A DNA stretch of 40,800 nt from Marisediminitalea oceani. GTDB lineage: Bacteria; Pseudomonadota; Gammaproteobacteria; Enterobacterales; Alteromonadaceae. The notes beneath the pieces are model-generated. The model did not search any database. It was not told the origin of the DNA and saw nothing but the letters and a program-made list of their open reading frames with translations. The position numbers and the translations under genes were made by a program. Positions 1 to 7,412 of this stretch are shown piece after piece. Position 1 is the stretch's first letter. Every line of letters starts with the position of its first letter. The stretch lies in contig NZ_RCUA01000051.1 of the NCBI RefSeq assembly GCF_003731635.1, positions 1 to 40,800 of the forward strand, read 5' to 3'.

Positions 1-213
1 AACAAACCATACATGCCCGCGCAGGATGCGAACCAGCGAAGCTGTTCGACACTAAACTATTCCTCTTATCAGCTCGTAGTAGGGCAAAGCTTGAGGAGTG
101 CTGTCTACGCTGCAGATCTGCTGCTTGAAAGAAGCAACACCAGCCCCACATCTACAAAGAGAGGCAAACCGTAAACATTATTCTGATTATTTAATAAACA
201 AGCGCCCGAGTGT
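1..213. other. Window edge upstream of nadA, no gene assigned
   Basis: Two plus-strand frames are open from the window edge: frame 1 up to a TAA at 172-174 and frame 3 up to a TGA near 126. Neither translation resembles a family I recognise. The C-terminus of an upstream gene is possible but not supported. No tRNA or hairpin terminator was seen here. Confidence 0.3.
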
Positions 214-242
214 ATGAAATTTTTATGTCACTCGTGTATAAT
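214..242 (+). promoter_or_regulatory. Probable sigma-70 promoter of nadA
   Basis: A perfect -10 hexamer TATAAT lies at 237-242. ATGAAA at 214-219 is a 4/6 match to the -35 consensus, with a 17-base spacer. Transcription would begin near 249, about 36 bases before the ATG at 285. This placement argues against a nadA start at 210, which would lie upstream of the promoter. Confidence 0.6.
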
Positions 243-284
243 CGCCGCCCGTTGAGCCATAACCAGGTTAGGTATTTAGTAGCC

Positions 285-1343
285 ATGACAATAGCGTATC
301 GTATCGACCAGATTGATTATCCGTTTCCGGCAAAACCAGCCGTGCTGTCTGACGCCCGTAAAGCGCAGCTTAAAGATAAGATCAAAGCGTTGCTGAAAGA
401 AAAAAATGCAACCATGGTCGCGCACTACTATACCGACCCTGAAATTCAGGCGCTGGCTGAAGAGACCGGCGGTTGCGTTGCAGACTCACTGGAAATGGCA
501 CGTTTTGGTCGTGACGCAGCCGAGCAAACGCTGTTGGTTGCCGGCGTAAAGTTTATGGGCGAAACAGCCAAAATCCTGAGCCCCGAAAAGCGCGTTTTTA
601 TGCCTACCATGGAAGCAACCTGCTCGTTGGACTTAGGCTGTCCTATTGAAGAGTTCTCTGCGTTCTGTGATGCGCATCCTGATCACACTGTAGTGGTGTA
701 CGCTAATACCTCAGCCGCGGTTAAAGCTCGTGCCGACTGGGTGGTTACTTCCAGTATCGCGCTTGAAATCGTCGAGCACTTAGACAGTCTGGGCAAACCT
801 ATTATCTGGGGCCCGGATCGTCACTTAGGTTCTTATATTGCTAAGAAGACCGGTGCTGACATGCTAATGTGGCAGGGCGAGTGTATCGTTCATGATGAAT
901 TCTCCTCACAAGCACTGCAGGACATGAAAGCACTATATCCTGATGCCGCTATACTGGTTCACCCGGAATCGCCGGCCAGCGTGGTTGAGATGGCTGATGC
1001 GGTGGGATCTACCAGTCAGCTGATTCAGGCTGCACAGGATATGCCTAACCAAACCTTTATCGTGGCTACCGACAAAGGCATTTTTTATAAAATGCAGCAG
1101 CTGATGCCTGAGAAGCAGTTTATTGAAGCCCCTACGGCTGGCAATGGCGCTACCTGTAAAAGCTGCGCACACTGCCCGTGGATGGCGATGAATGGCCTTG
1201 AGGCTATCTATGAGTCGCTTTCTACCGACGACACCAGTGCTCATGAAATCTTTGTTGATGACGCCTTGCGTGAAAGAGCCCTCATTCCACTGAACAGAAT
1301 GCTGGACTTTTCAGCGCAGTTAAAAGCAAAGAAAAGCGCATAG
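285..1343 (+). CDS. nadA: Quinolinate synthase NadA
   Basis: NadA condenses iminoaspartate with dihydroxyacetone phosphate to make quinolinate, the precursor of NAD, in the cytosol. The 352-residue product has the usual family length. It has the three cysteine regions expected to hold the oxygen-sensitive [4Fe-4S] cluster: [20 protein letters not shown] and [11 protein letters not shown] near the C-terminus. Other family signatures are [18 protein letters not shown] and [12 protein letters not shown]. The start at 285 (MTIAYRIDQ) is preferred over an upstream in-frame codon at 210, because a good promoter at 214-242 lies between them. The gene stands alone: nadB is not adjacent. A Rho-independent terminator follows at 1353-1375. 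Confidence 0.96.
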   Translation: MTIAYRIDQIDYPFPAKPAVLSDARKAQLKDKIKALLKEKNATMVAHYYTDPEIQALAEETGGCVADSLEMARFGRDAAEQTLLVAGVKFMGETAKILSPEKRVFMPTMEATCSLDLGCPIEEFSAFCDAHPDHTVVVYANTSAAVKARADWVVTSSIALEIVEHLDSLGKPIIWGPDRHLGSYIAKKTGADMLMWQGECIVHDEFSSQALQDMKALYPDAAILVHPESPASVVEMADAVGSTSQLIQAAQDMPNQTFIVATDKGIFYKMQQLMPEKQFIEAPTAGNGATCKSCAHCPWMAMNGLEAIYESLSTDDTSAHEIFVDDALRERALIPLNRMLDFSAQLKAKKSA

Positions 1344-1352
1344 TGCCTAATT

Positions 1353-1375
1353 AATCAGCAGTTGGCTGATTTTTT
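1353..1375 (+). terminator. Rho-independent terminator of nadA
   Basis: AATCAGC at 1353-1359 pairs with GCTGATT at 1365-1371 across a five-base loop. A run of six T at 1370-1375 partly overlaps the stem end. It lies 10 bases after the nadA stop codon. Confidence 0.75.
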
Positions 1376-1386
1376 AAGGGTAGTTC

Positions 1387-1415
1387 TTGATTCGAAGCGC
1401 GGCTTTACCTACTAT
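1387..1415 (+). promoter_or_regulatory. Probable promoter of tRNA-Ser
   Basis: TTGATT (1387-1392) and TACTAT (1410-1415) are separated by exactly 17 bases. A GC-rich discriminator (ACGCGCAC) follows, typical of stable-RNA promoters under stringent control. Transcription would begin about 50 bases before the tRNA. The tRNA-Val promoter in this window has nearly the same -10/discriminator block. Confidence 0.6.
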
Positions 1416-1471
1416 ACGCGCACTTATTCGCAGCGACGTGTTTATGATCATGTGCTTCGAAGAAACAATTT

Positions 1472-1562
1472 GGAGAGATGGCTGAGTGGCTGAAGGCGCA
1501 CGCCTGGAAAGTGTGTATACGTTTATAGCGTATCGAGGGTTCGAATCCCTCTCTCTCCGCCA
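1472..1562 (+). tRNA. tRNA-Ser (anticodon GGA)
   Basis: A 91-base class II tRNA with encoded CCA. The acceptor stem GGAGAGA (1472-1478) pairs with TCTCTCC (1552-1558), followed by discriminator G and CCA at 1560-1562. The anticodon loop CTGGAAA carries GGA at 1506-1508, reading UCC/UCU. A long variable arm (GTATACG...CGTATC type) and a GGTTCGAATCC T-arm are present, as expected for serine. The sequence closely follows the E. coli tRNA-Ser(GGA) pattern. AT-rich accessory DNA follows directly. Confidence 0.97.
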
Positions 1563-1571
1563 AATACCTAC

Positions 1572-1595
1572 AGGCCCCTAATTCACTGGGGGCTT
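1572..1595 (+). terminator. Possible weak terminator hairpin after tRNA-Ser
   Basis: GCCCC (1574-1578) pairs with GGGGC (1589-1593), extended by weaker outer pairs, with a roughly ten-base loop. Only a short T-poor tail (TTCATTC) follows, so the hairpin could end the tRNA transcript but is not a strong intrinsic terminator. Confidence 0.35.
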
Positions 1596-1676
1596 CATTC
1601 TTAAAGGCCTAAAGAGAAAGACGGTAACCCCCTTGAGGTACAAAAGGGCGGTACAAAATGGGCATCATGGCAACTC

Positions 1677-1829
1677 CTAAGCCATTGCACAGACTGCGCC
1701 TGATACAGTCTCCTCAACAACCAAGCCCTCTTTGACCTCATAGCCTGTATCTCTGAATGATTGCACTTGATTAGCTGTAGTTTGCTCTGAGGTTGATACA
1801 CGGCAATAGAAGTAAGTTCTCTGGCTCAC
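1677..1829 (-). pseudogene. Serine recombinase (resolvase/invertase) N-terminal fragment
   Basis: Reading from a GTG at 1829 gives 50 residues that match the start of the resolvase catalytic domain. YCRVSTSEQTTANQ contains the catalytic-serine motif (R-V-S-T, Ser about residue 12) followed by the usual Q..NQ spacing. VEETVSGAVCAM corresponds to the E..SG......M region that precedes the R/LDRLGR motif in intact enzymes. The frame then meets a TAG at 1677, and no LDRLGR or HTH sequence follows, so roughly three quarters of a resolvase is missing. It is probably the decayed recombinase of a former mobile element at tRNA-Ser. A longer open frame across the same bases (1601-1801) gives an unrelated translation and is taken as a shadow. 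Confidence 0.7.
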
Positions 1830-1847
1830 AAGGTTTCTCTATAGATA

Positions 1848-1922
1848 AAAAGTAGGGGTATCCTATGCGCCTAGCTCATTAATGTTAAATCCCTACTTTT
1901 GATACTATGCGAGGCTAGCTCA
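1848..1922. repeat. Inverted repeat interleaved with an imperfect direct repeat
   Basis: AAAAGTAGGG (1848-1857) is perfectly inverted as CCCTACTTTT (1891-1900), 33 bases apart. Overlapping this, CTATGCGCCTAGCTCA (1863-1878) recurs as CTATGCGAGGCTAGCTCA (1905-1922). The block begins just upstream of the broken serine-recombinase start. Such recombinases often act on compound sites next to their own gene, so a former crossover site is a reasonable guess, not shown. Confidence 0.55.
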
Positions 1923-1930
1923 AAGTGACA

Positions 1931-1956
1931 GGCTCATATATGAATGTTTATGAGCC
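1931..1956. terminator. Hairpin after the unknown accessory gene
   Basis: GGCTCATA (1931-1938) pairs perfectly with TATGAGCC (1949-1956) across a ten-base loop, immediately beyond the stop codon of the minus-strand gene ending at 1959. There is no clear T-run on that strand, so it may protect the 3' end or terminate only weakly. Confidence 0.45.
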
Positions 1957-1958
1957 CT

Positions 1959-2648
1959 TTAAGATAACTCAAATTCTTTTAGTTTCCCGCTATCTCGCAA
2001 TCTTTGCTTCTCTAAATCAGTGTAAGGAGGAAGGTTTTTAATCACTGATAAAAAGGTGCGGCCAAAATTTGACTGTGTAAAACGTATCAATCCTAATTCG
2101 TCTTGCCTACCGTCATTGATTAGCTTTTGTTGGTCGATATGTTCTATTTTGAGTATTGGTGTACCTATGAGGCTTGTTAAACCATATGATTCTAAATCAT
2201 CACTAGTATCACCAGAGAGCCAATTGACAGAGGAGAGCTTCTCTAGGTCACCTGCATATAGCTTTTGGATAAGATCAAGTGACCGCAGGAAGTCTTCTTG
2301 GGTCAACTCTAATTGACTATATAAATGCAGAGCTTGAGCGATGTACTTTGCTTTTGATAGATCATAGAGGCTATCTACAGCAAGTATTATTTTGTCAGCG
2401 AGATCAGATACAGGTGAGTTCTCTAGCGCATTGTTAATCTGCTTTAAATCACCATGTGTTAGCGAATTTATATCCTCCACAAACCTTGATAATTTTTTGA
2501 TAAATATGTGATTACTTATGTTTTGTACTTGTTCTGCGTACTTTACGAACTGTCCAAAATAAGGAATATCTTTAATTGCCCCGGTTTCTATAACGGCATT
2601 AGTAAAGTCTTCATAAACATTGCCAAATTGACGGTGACTTTTTCCCAT
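1959..2648 (-). CDS. Unknown helical protein of an accessory patch
   Basis: The 229-residue product matches no family I can name. It has no signal peptide and no convincing membrane segment, and it looks largely alpha-helical. A conspicuous stretch near residues 28-62 reads as IPYFGQFVKYAEQ followed by FIKKLSRFVEDI. I have an uncertain memory of similar IPxxG...F.KKL.RF patterns in uncharacterised accessory proteins. The start at 2648 is chosen because AAGGA (2659-2663) sits 10 bases upstream; an earlier in-frame ATG at 2675 has no ribosome site. Base composition is clearly more AT-rich than the flanking nadA and GH43 genes, which suggests horizontal acquisition along with the recombinase remnant. 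Confidence 0.65.
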   Translation of the reverse strand: MGKSHRQFGNVYEDFTNAVIETGAIKDIPYFGQFVKYAEQVQNISNHIFIKKLSRFVEDINSLTHGDLKQINNALENSPVSDLADKIILAVDSLYDLSKAKYIAQALHLYSQLELTQEDFLRSLDLIQKLYAGDLEKLSSVNWLSGDTSDDLESYGLTSLIGTPILKIEHIDQQKLINDGRQDELGLIRFTQSNFGRTFLSVIKNLPPYTDLEKQRLRDSGKLKEFELS

Positions 2649-2941
2649 GTCTTTATATTCCTTTTTCTGTCTCAAATTTTTTAGGGTGATAGTGATTAAT
2701 TAAGTACAGTAATATAATATGTGAACAGCTCTCAAGATCACTAGTTTGTGGACCCATCAAAAATTATCATATTCGTCTGAGTCTCAGGTTAACAAAAAGT
2801 TAAATATAACAACCGCTTCGTCTTAAAAGGTAAAGCCTGTGGCATTTACCCTCCCGCAGAATTCGCCTAATGTGCAACTCATTGTAATACCGAACACTGT
2901 TGTGGTGTCGGTAGCGAGTGATCAACATATAGGTGTTAATA

Positions 2942-4567
2942 ATGAAATGGTTCGGTGTGGTAGGCAGTCTGTTATTGGCTTTTCTTTGTCCTCAGGCGAG
3001 TGCTGCACAAAATCCCGTTATCTGGGCTGACGTACCGGATGTCAGCACTATCAGAGTGGGCGATACCTATTATATGAGCAGTACCACCATGCACATGAGT
3101 CCGGGTCTGCCGATTATGAAATCCAGCGATCTGGTTAACTGGGAGATAGCAGGCTACGCCTATGATCGGTTGGTCGAAAACGACAAAATGAACCTGGAGA
3201 ATGGTCAGGATGCTTATGGCAAGGGCTCCTGGGCCAGCAGCCTGCGATATCACAACGGCATGTTCTACGCCGCCACGTTCTCGGCTACTACCGGTAAAAC
3301 CCATGTTTACAAAACCCCTGACATCGAAAGCGGCCCGTGGCAGGCCCACGAGTTTGCGCCGGTGTTACATGACAATTCTTTGTTTTTTGACGATGACGGC
3401 CGTGTTTACATGATATACGGCGGCGGCAAGATTTCTCTGGTTGAGCTTAAATCTGACGCGTCAGATATCAAGCCGGGTGGTACACATAAAGTCATCATCG
3501 AAAATGTTAACAAGGCCTTTGGTGAGAATGAGGTTGGCGGGCTGCCGGGTGAAGGTTCACAGATGCACAAGATTAACGGTAAATACTACCTGTTTACTAT
3601 TGCCTCGCCGAAAAGCCGTTGGGCACGTTCTGTTATTATTAATCGCGCTGACAACATTGAAGGGCCTTATGAAAGCCGTGTGGCACTCGACTTTGCGCAC
3701 ATTGCCCAGGGCGGGTTGGTAGATACCCCTGAAGGTGACTGGTATGCCATGCTATTTGGCGATCGGGGCAGTGTAGGGCGTATTCCTTATCTTGTACCGG
3801 TAACCTGGCAGGATGGCTGGCCGGTACTCGGCGAAAACGGTAAAGTGCCGGAAAAATTGCCGCTACCCGATAATATAGCCGGTATTAAGGGGATCGTCGC
3901 CTCAGACGACTTTGAAAGAAGCGCAGGGCAGCCAGTATTGCCGCTGGTGTGGCAATGGAATCATAACCCGGATAACGCCAACTGGGCGGTGCTGGATAAT
4001 CCCGGGCGCTTAAAAATTACCACCGGGCGTACCGATAAAACCGTACTTACGGCCAAAAACACACTGACACAAAGAACCTTTGGTCCTCGTAGTTCCGCAA
4101 CCACGGCCATTAATGTTCAGCACATGAAGGCGGGTGACGTTGCCGGGTTAATTGCGCTGCAAAATAAGTATGGTTATGTAGCGGTGAAGGCCGGTAGCAA
4201 TGGGCAGAAGTCACTGGTTATGGTGCGTTCTATTCTGGGCATCGATAACGAAGACGAAAAGCAAGGGATCGTTGGCGTGCATCAATTAAGTCAGCGCTAT
4301 GAAACACTTGCCACACTGCCGGTAAAACAAGACCGGGTATATTTACGAGTCGATACGGATTTTAACCGAGATGTGGCTTTATTTTATTACAGTCTGGATG
4401 GCGAGCGCTGGCATCAAATAGGCAAACCGTTACAAATGCTATATACGTTTACCAAGCACTTTATGGGGTATCGCTACGGGCTATTTAACTATGCTACGGA
4501 GCAGGCTGGCGGCTATGTTGAGTTCGATTATTTTAAAATCGGCAGAACCTACGATAAGCCTTTTTAA
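2942..4567 (+). CDS. Exported glycoside hydrolase family 43 protein (beta-xylosidase/arabinofuranosidase-like)
   Basis: The precursor is 541 residues. A signal peptide (MKWFGVVGSLLLAFLCPQASA, cleavage near residue 21) leads directly into a five-bladed GH43 propeller. The first blade has the typical ADVPDVSTIRVGDTYYMSS segment carrying the catalytic-base Asp, and GGLPGEGSQMHKINGKYYLF carries the likely general-acid Glu. The C-terminal 200 residues, with RWHQIG and HFMGYRYGLFNYAT near the end, resemble the concanavalin-like beta-sandwich common in GH43 beta-xylosidases. Substrate is probably xylan or arabinan side chains; the exact linkage cannot be read. ATG 2942 is preferred over GTG 2933, with AGGT seven bases upstream. 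No sugar transporter or regulator lies next to it, so it is not in a visible utilisation locus. Confidence 0.9.
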   Translation: MKWFGVVGSLLLAFLCPQASAAQNPVIWADVPDVSTIRVGDTYYMSSTTMHMSPGLPIMKSSDLVNWEIAGYAYDRLVENDKMNLENGQDAYGKGSWASSLRYHNGMFYAATFSATTGKTHVYKTPDIESGPWQAHEFAPVLHDNSLFFDDDGRVYMIYGGGKISLVELKSDASDIKPGGTHKVIIENVNKAFGENEVGGLPGEGSQMHKINGKYYLFTIASPKSRWARSVIINRADNIEGPYESRVALDFAHIAQGGLVDTPEGDWYAMLFGDRGSVGRIPYLVPVTWQDGWPVLGENGKVPEKLPLPDNIAGIKGIVASDDFERSAGQPVLPLVWQWNHNPDNANWAVLDNPGRLKITTGRTDKTVLTAKNTLTQRTFGPRSSATTAINVQHMKAGDVAGLIALQNKYGYVAVKAGSNGQKSLVMVRSILGIDNEDEKQGIVGVHQLSQRYETLATLPVKQDRVYLRVDTDFNRDVALFYYSLDGERWHQIGKPLQMLYTFTKHFMGYRYGLFNYATEQAGGYVEFDYFKIGRTYDKPF

Positions 4568-4568
4568 G

Positions 4569-4952
4569 CTATAAGGCTTTAATGTTGACTTTCCACGGTG
4601 GGTTTAAGCGGTTCTCGCCGGCTCGGTATAGCTTAATTTTATTGCCCGACGGATCTCTCAAAATGGCTTCTTTCCACAGATAACGTTGCTCTGTGGGCGG
4701 TTGCTCAAAAACGATACCCTTTTCAAGTAACTCCTCGTAGAGCTCATCGAGCGCTTCATGTTCAAAATAAATCACCGTAGGATTGGTTATCCCGGCATCT
4801 TCCAGCGACAGTGAGAAGGTGGTATCGCCATCAGGGCAACTAAAGCGTGCGTAGTGAGGCGTATCTACAATCTGGGTAAAGCCCAGGGTTAAGTAAAACT
4901 GTACCGCTTGTGACATGTCCTGCACCGGCAGGGTGACCTGATTGAGCTCCAT
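4569..4952 (-). CDS. VOC (glyoxalase/bleomycin-resistance fold) family protein
   Basis: The product is 127 residues, the normal length for a single vicinal-oxygen-chelate unit with two beta-alpha-beta-beta-beta modules. MELNQVTLPVQDMSQAVQFY is a classic first module, and ILRDPSGNKIKLYRAG is the D-P-(S/D)-GN-x-I-x-L signature of the second. Substrate is unknown. A GGAG ribosome site precedes the start. It converges with the GH43 gene with one base between the stop codons, and it lies 22 bases downstream of the membrane protein gene at 4975-5478, so it may be cotranscribed with that gene. Confidence 0.85.
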   Translation of the reverse strand: MELNQVTLPVQDMSQAVQFYLTLGFTQIVDTPHYARFSCPDGDTTFSLSLEDAGITNPTVIYFEHEALDELYEELLEKGIVFEQPPTEQRYLWKEAILRDPSGNKIKLYRAGENRLNPPWKVNIKAL

Positions 4953-4974
4953 ATCTTTGCTTTCTCCAACTGGG

Positions 4975-5478
4975 TTAATAATGCTTTTTGCGGGTGTGCC
5001 AGTGCACTACATAAAATAACACCGCCCCAAGCATACCACTGTAGAGGCAGAGTTTGTGCAGAGTACTCACTGATATTATTGCCAGTAATGGGTTAGCTAG
5101 CGTTAGTGGATAGGCGGGCTGGACATCCCCATGCATGATGGCATCCAGTCCTACGTGGCTGTAACTGCCAATAAAGGCGCTCAGAAAAGCCACCCACCAG
5201 GCAATAACTATGGGCTTCGAGGGCTTGGCGATTCCTATTATTTTCAGACCAAACTCGGATAAGTACTTGCCGGTTAATGCGGCAAATATAGCAATGAGTG
5301 AACTACCGGGTATGGTGTGAGAAAAACCGTGCAGGTGTCCATGGCCCACAATCATTACCCACAGCGGCTGCACGTCCATCACAATTTGCGTCCAGCCAAA
5401 TACCATCAAACTAAAGCTACCTTGCAGCAGCGCTTTAATCAGCAGGCCCGGGCCCATGTGGACAGGTGTAAATGGCAT
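4975..5478 (-). CDS. Integral membrane protein, possibly DUF4184/metal-dependent-hydrolase-like
   Basis: The product has 167 residues with about four hydrophobic segments. Histidine-rich loops are conserved in style with membrane metal-dependent hydrolase-like proteins: MPFTPVHMGPGLLIKALL at the N-terminus, GHGHLHGFSHTIPGS around residues 45-60, and GSYSHVGLDAIMHGD near residue 105. The spacing of His and Asp suggests a metal site at the membrane face. No enzymatic activity has been inferred beyond that. It sits 33 bases downstream of the DUF1456 gene and 22 bases upstream of the VOC gene on the same strand. Confidence 0.75.
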   Translation of the reverse strand: MPFTPVHMGPGLLIKALLQGSFSLMVFGWTQIVMDVQPLWVMIVGHGHLHGFSHTIPGSSLIAIFAALTGKYLSEFGLKIIGIAKPSKPIVIAWWVAFLSAFIGSYSHVGLDAIMHGDVQPAYPLTLANPLLAIISVSTLHKLCLYSGMLGAVLFYVVHWHTRKKHY

Positions 5479-5511
5479 TGCAGGTTCTGGTTATCAGTTA
5501 AGTGGTGGCTA

Positions 5512-6189
5512 CTAATCCTGCTCGCGGCGTTTTGCCGGGCGTTTGGCTTTCTTACTATCATCCGCCTTGTGCCACACAGATATGCGGCCACCTGACTTGG
5601 TCCGTTTTTCATCGGGCTTGCTAGTCGCTCCCGGTCGCTTAGGCTTTACTTTCTTTTTCAGCGATTTTTTGATGGCAGGGGAGTTAACCGGTGCACCATT
5701 GTCGGTTACCGGTGAAGCGACATCGGGTCTTAATTTACGGGCCAGACCGAGCAGAAAATACCGCAGAACCTGATCGCCGCAGGGTTTAAAATTACGATGG
5801 TCGGGCTTACGGAAAAACGCCGACATTTCACCCTTACTCATATTGAAATTGCCGAGCTTCATCACTTCCAGCATATCGTCGTCACGAAACGACAGGGCAA
5901 TTCGTAGTTTGCGCAGGATTTCGTTATTGCTTAAAAACTCCCCCTTAGCCAATTGCGGTGGCGGTGTATCAGACCGGGCACCGCGCATTTTAATGATCAG
6001 ACCATCCAGAAACATCGCCATCACGCTGTCCCGGCAGGGCAGGTAACCGGGTTCTTCTTCTTTTCGCATGTTGGCTTTCAGATACTCAATATCCATTTTA
6101 TAGCCAGCTAACTTAAAAATATTAATGGCGGCGGTATCGTCTATTCGCAGGGCGAAGCGCACTCTGCGCAAAACATCATTGTGGTTCAT
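5512..6189 (-). CDS. DUF1456 family protein (YehS-like) with a basic tail
   Basis: The product is 225 residues with two copies of the DUF1456 module. The first is residues about 3-70 (NHNDVLRRVRFALRIDD ... YLPCRDSVMAMFLDGLI). The second is about 88-155 (LSNNEILRKLRIALSFRDD ... FKPCGDQVLRYFLLGL). The family is found widely in gamma-proteobacteria and its function is unknown. E. coli YehS is about 156 residues. Here an additional tail of about 65 residues, rich in Lys, Arg, Ser and Pro (KKSLKKKVKPKRPGAT ... KAKRPAKRREQD), is appended. It looks unstructured and could bind nucleic acid, but that is inference. Confidence 0.88.
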   Translation of the reverse strand: MNHNDVLRRVRFALRIDDTAAINIFKLAGYKMDIEYLKANMRKEEEPGYLPCRDSVMAMFLDGLIIKMRGARSDTPPPQLAKGEFLSNNEILRKLRIALSFRDDDMLEVMKLGNFNMSKGEMSAFFRKPDHRNFKPCGDQVLRYFLLGLARKLRPDVASPVTDNGAPVNSPAIKKSLKKKVKPKRPGATSKPDEKRTKSGGRISVWHKADDSKKAKRPAKRREQD

Positions 6190-6201
6190 ATTGATTGGGA
6201 C

Positions 6202-6309
6202 TTATAAGTTGTCGAAGGTCTGTCGCGCCAGGGGGCATTTGCGTGTCGCATGCAGCAGGATGAGCCAGTAAAGCAGCCAGGACCCTAAATAGGTGGCGGT
6301 AAGTGCCAC
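6202..6309 (-). CDS. Possible 35-residue membrane peptide
   Basis: A GTG-initiated frame at 6309 encodes VALTATYLGSWLLYWLILLH and a polar tail, ATRKCPLARQTFDNL. This gives one hydrophobic helix followed by positive residues. It ends 12 bases before the DUF1456 start, so it could be the first gene of that minus-strand cluster. No ribosome site is visible before the GTG, and the remaining space is a plain intergenic region. It may equally be a chance frame or a remnant. Confidence 0.25.
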   Translation of the reverse strand: MALTATYLGSWLLYWLILLHATRKCPLARQTFDNL

Positions 6310-6398
6310 GTCACTGGTTAACAGTATACGTTAATTCTGCCGTGCGCGTATTCTTAGTTGCTGACCACAGCAGATTTTTAAACGAGTTTGTGCTGAAT

Positions 6399-7292
6399 CT
6401 AACCCAGCAAGGCCTTCGCCTCCGCCACGATACTGTTAACCAACATGTGCTGAGCACGGTTTTTACCGGTAATGGCATAAAAACGCTCGGTAATATCGGT
6501 AATTTCGCCAATGCATGACACATTGTAAAAATCTGCCACGTGATCGGCAATTGCTGATGGCGCGCAAAATACGCCAAAGCCTTCGCTGCCAAATACTTTA
6601 AGCAACGCGCTGTCGTCAAACTCTGCCACAATTCTGGGGTGCAGCTGGTTGGCTTCAAGCCAGCTTGTAAGGCCAAGTGTAATACCCGATTTAATGCCGG
6701 GTAACAGTAAACTCACGCCGTTGAGCGAATGTGGGAAGTCCTGATGAAGACTTAACTGGGCATGGCTGGCAAAAAAACTTAAGTGAGATTCACCCAAAAA
6801 ATAGCTGCTGGCATTTAACTGAGTGCCGGGAGCCACCCCACGATCGGCGATTATCAGATCGATATGGTTTAACGCTAAGTCACTGATTAACGAGTCAAAT
6901 GGTCCTTCCCTGAAAATAAAGCGTACATTATTCGACAGGACCATGGTGGAATGCACAAAATCATAAGCCAGGACCTTGGGGATGGCATCAGTAATCCCTA
7001 TAACAAAAGTCTGATCGATGGTCTCATTATCGGCATGGAGCAACTCAACCAGTCTGGCGCCTTTTTGAAATATTTCACTGGCATGCTGGTAAACTAGTTT
7101 GCCTTTACTGTTGAGGTAGAGACGTTTGCTCACCCGGTCAAACAGCGAATAGCCCAGTTGTTTTTCAAATGTACTAAGCTGACCGCTAACGGTTTGCGGT
7201 GTAACATGCAACAGTTTAGCGGCACTGGCGATACTGCCTTCACGGGCGATAAGGTAAAAGTAGTAAAGGTGATGATAATTTAATTGATGCAT
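6399..7292 (-). CDS. nhaR: LysR-family transcriptional regulator, NhaR-like
   Basis: The product is 297 residues with the LysR layout. A winged HTH covers residues 5-64 (NYHHLYYFYLIAREGSIASAAKLLHVTPQTVSGQLSTFEKQLG). The periplasmic-binding-like effector domain extends from about 90. The HLYYFYLIAREGSIA and TPQTVSGQL wording is characteristic of NhaR, the sodium/alkaline-pH activator. In E. coli NhaR controls nhaA and also osmC and pgaABCD. No nhaA lies nearby. Here the gene is divergent from the export operon starting at 7413, with 120 bases between them, a typical arrangement for a LysR regulator and its target. Regulation of that operon is inference. Confidence 0.85.
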   Translation of the reverse strand: MHQLNYHHLYYFYLIAREGSIASAAKLLHVTPQTVSGQLSTFEKQLGYSLFDRVSKRLYLNSKGKLVYQHASEIFQKGARLVELLHADNETIDQTFVIGITDAIPKVLAYDFVHSTMVLSNNVRFIFREGPFDSLISDLALNHIDLIIADRGVAPGTQLNASSYFLGESHLSFFASHAQLSLHQDFPHSLNGVSLLLPGIKSGITLGLTSWLEANQLHPRIVAEFDDSALLKVFGSEGFGVFCAPSAIADHVADFYNVSCIGEITDITERFYAITGKNRAQHMLVNSIVAEAKALLG

Positions 7293-7412
7293 AATAAGGA
7301 AAATTCGATGTTTATAGTAGAATATAACAGTTTTACTCTTTTTTGTGGCCGGTTTATTATTGCTTTTAGTAAATGATATTGCATTCTTATCTTTAGTTGG
7401 ATAAATATTGAA

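Noticed and set aside
210..284. Extended nadA start at 210
   Set aside because: A TATAAT-bearing promoter at 214-242 lies downstream of that codon, and the added residues are unlike NadA.
1601..1801. 66-residue minus-strand frame after tRNA-Ser
   Set aside because: The overlapping frame 1677-1829 matches a serine recombinase, so this one is a shadow.
2839..3030. Plus-strand 63-residue frame before the GH43 gene
   Set aside because: It overlaps the GH43 signal peptide in another register and has no family resemblance.
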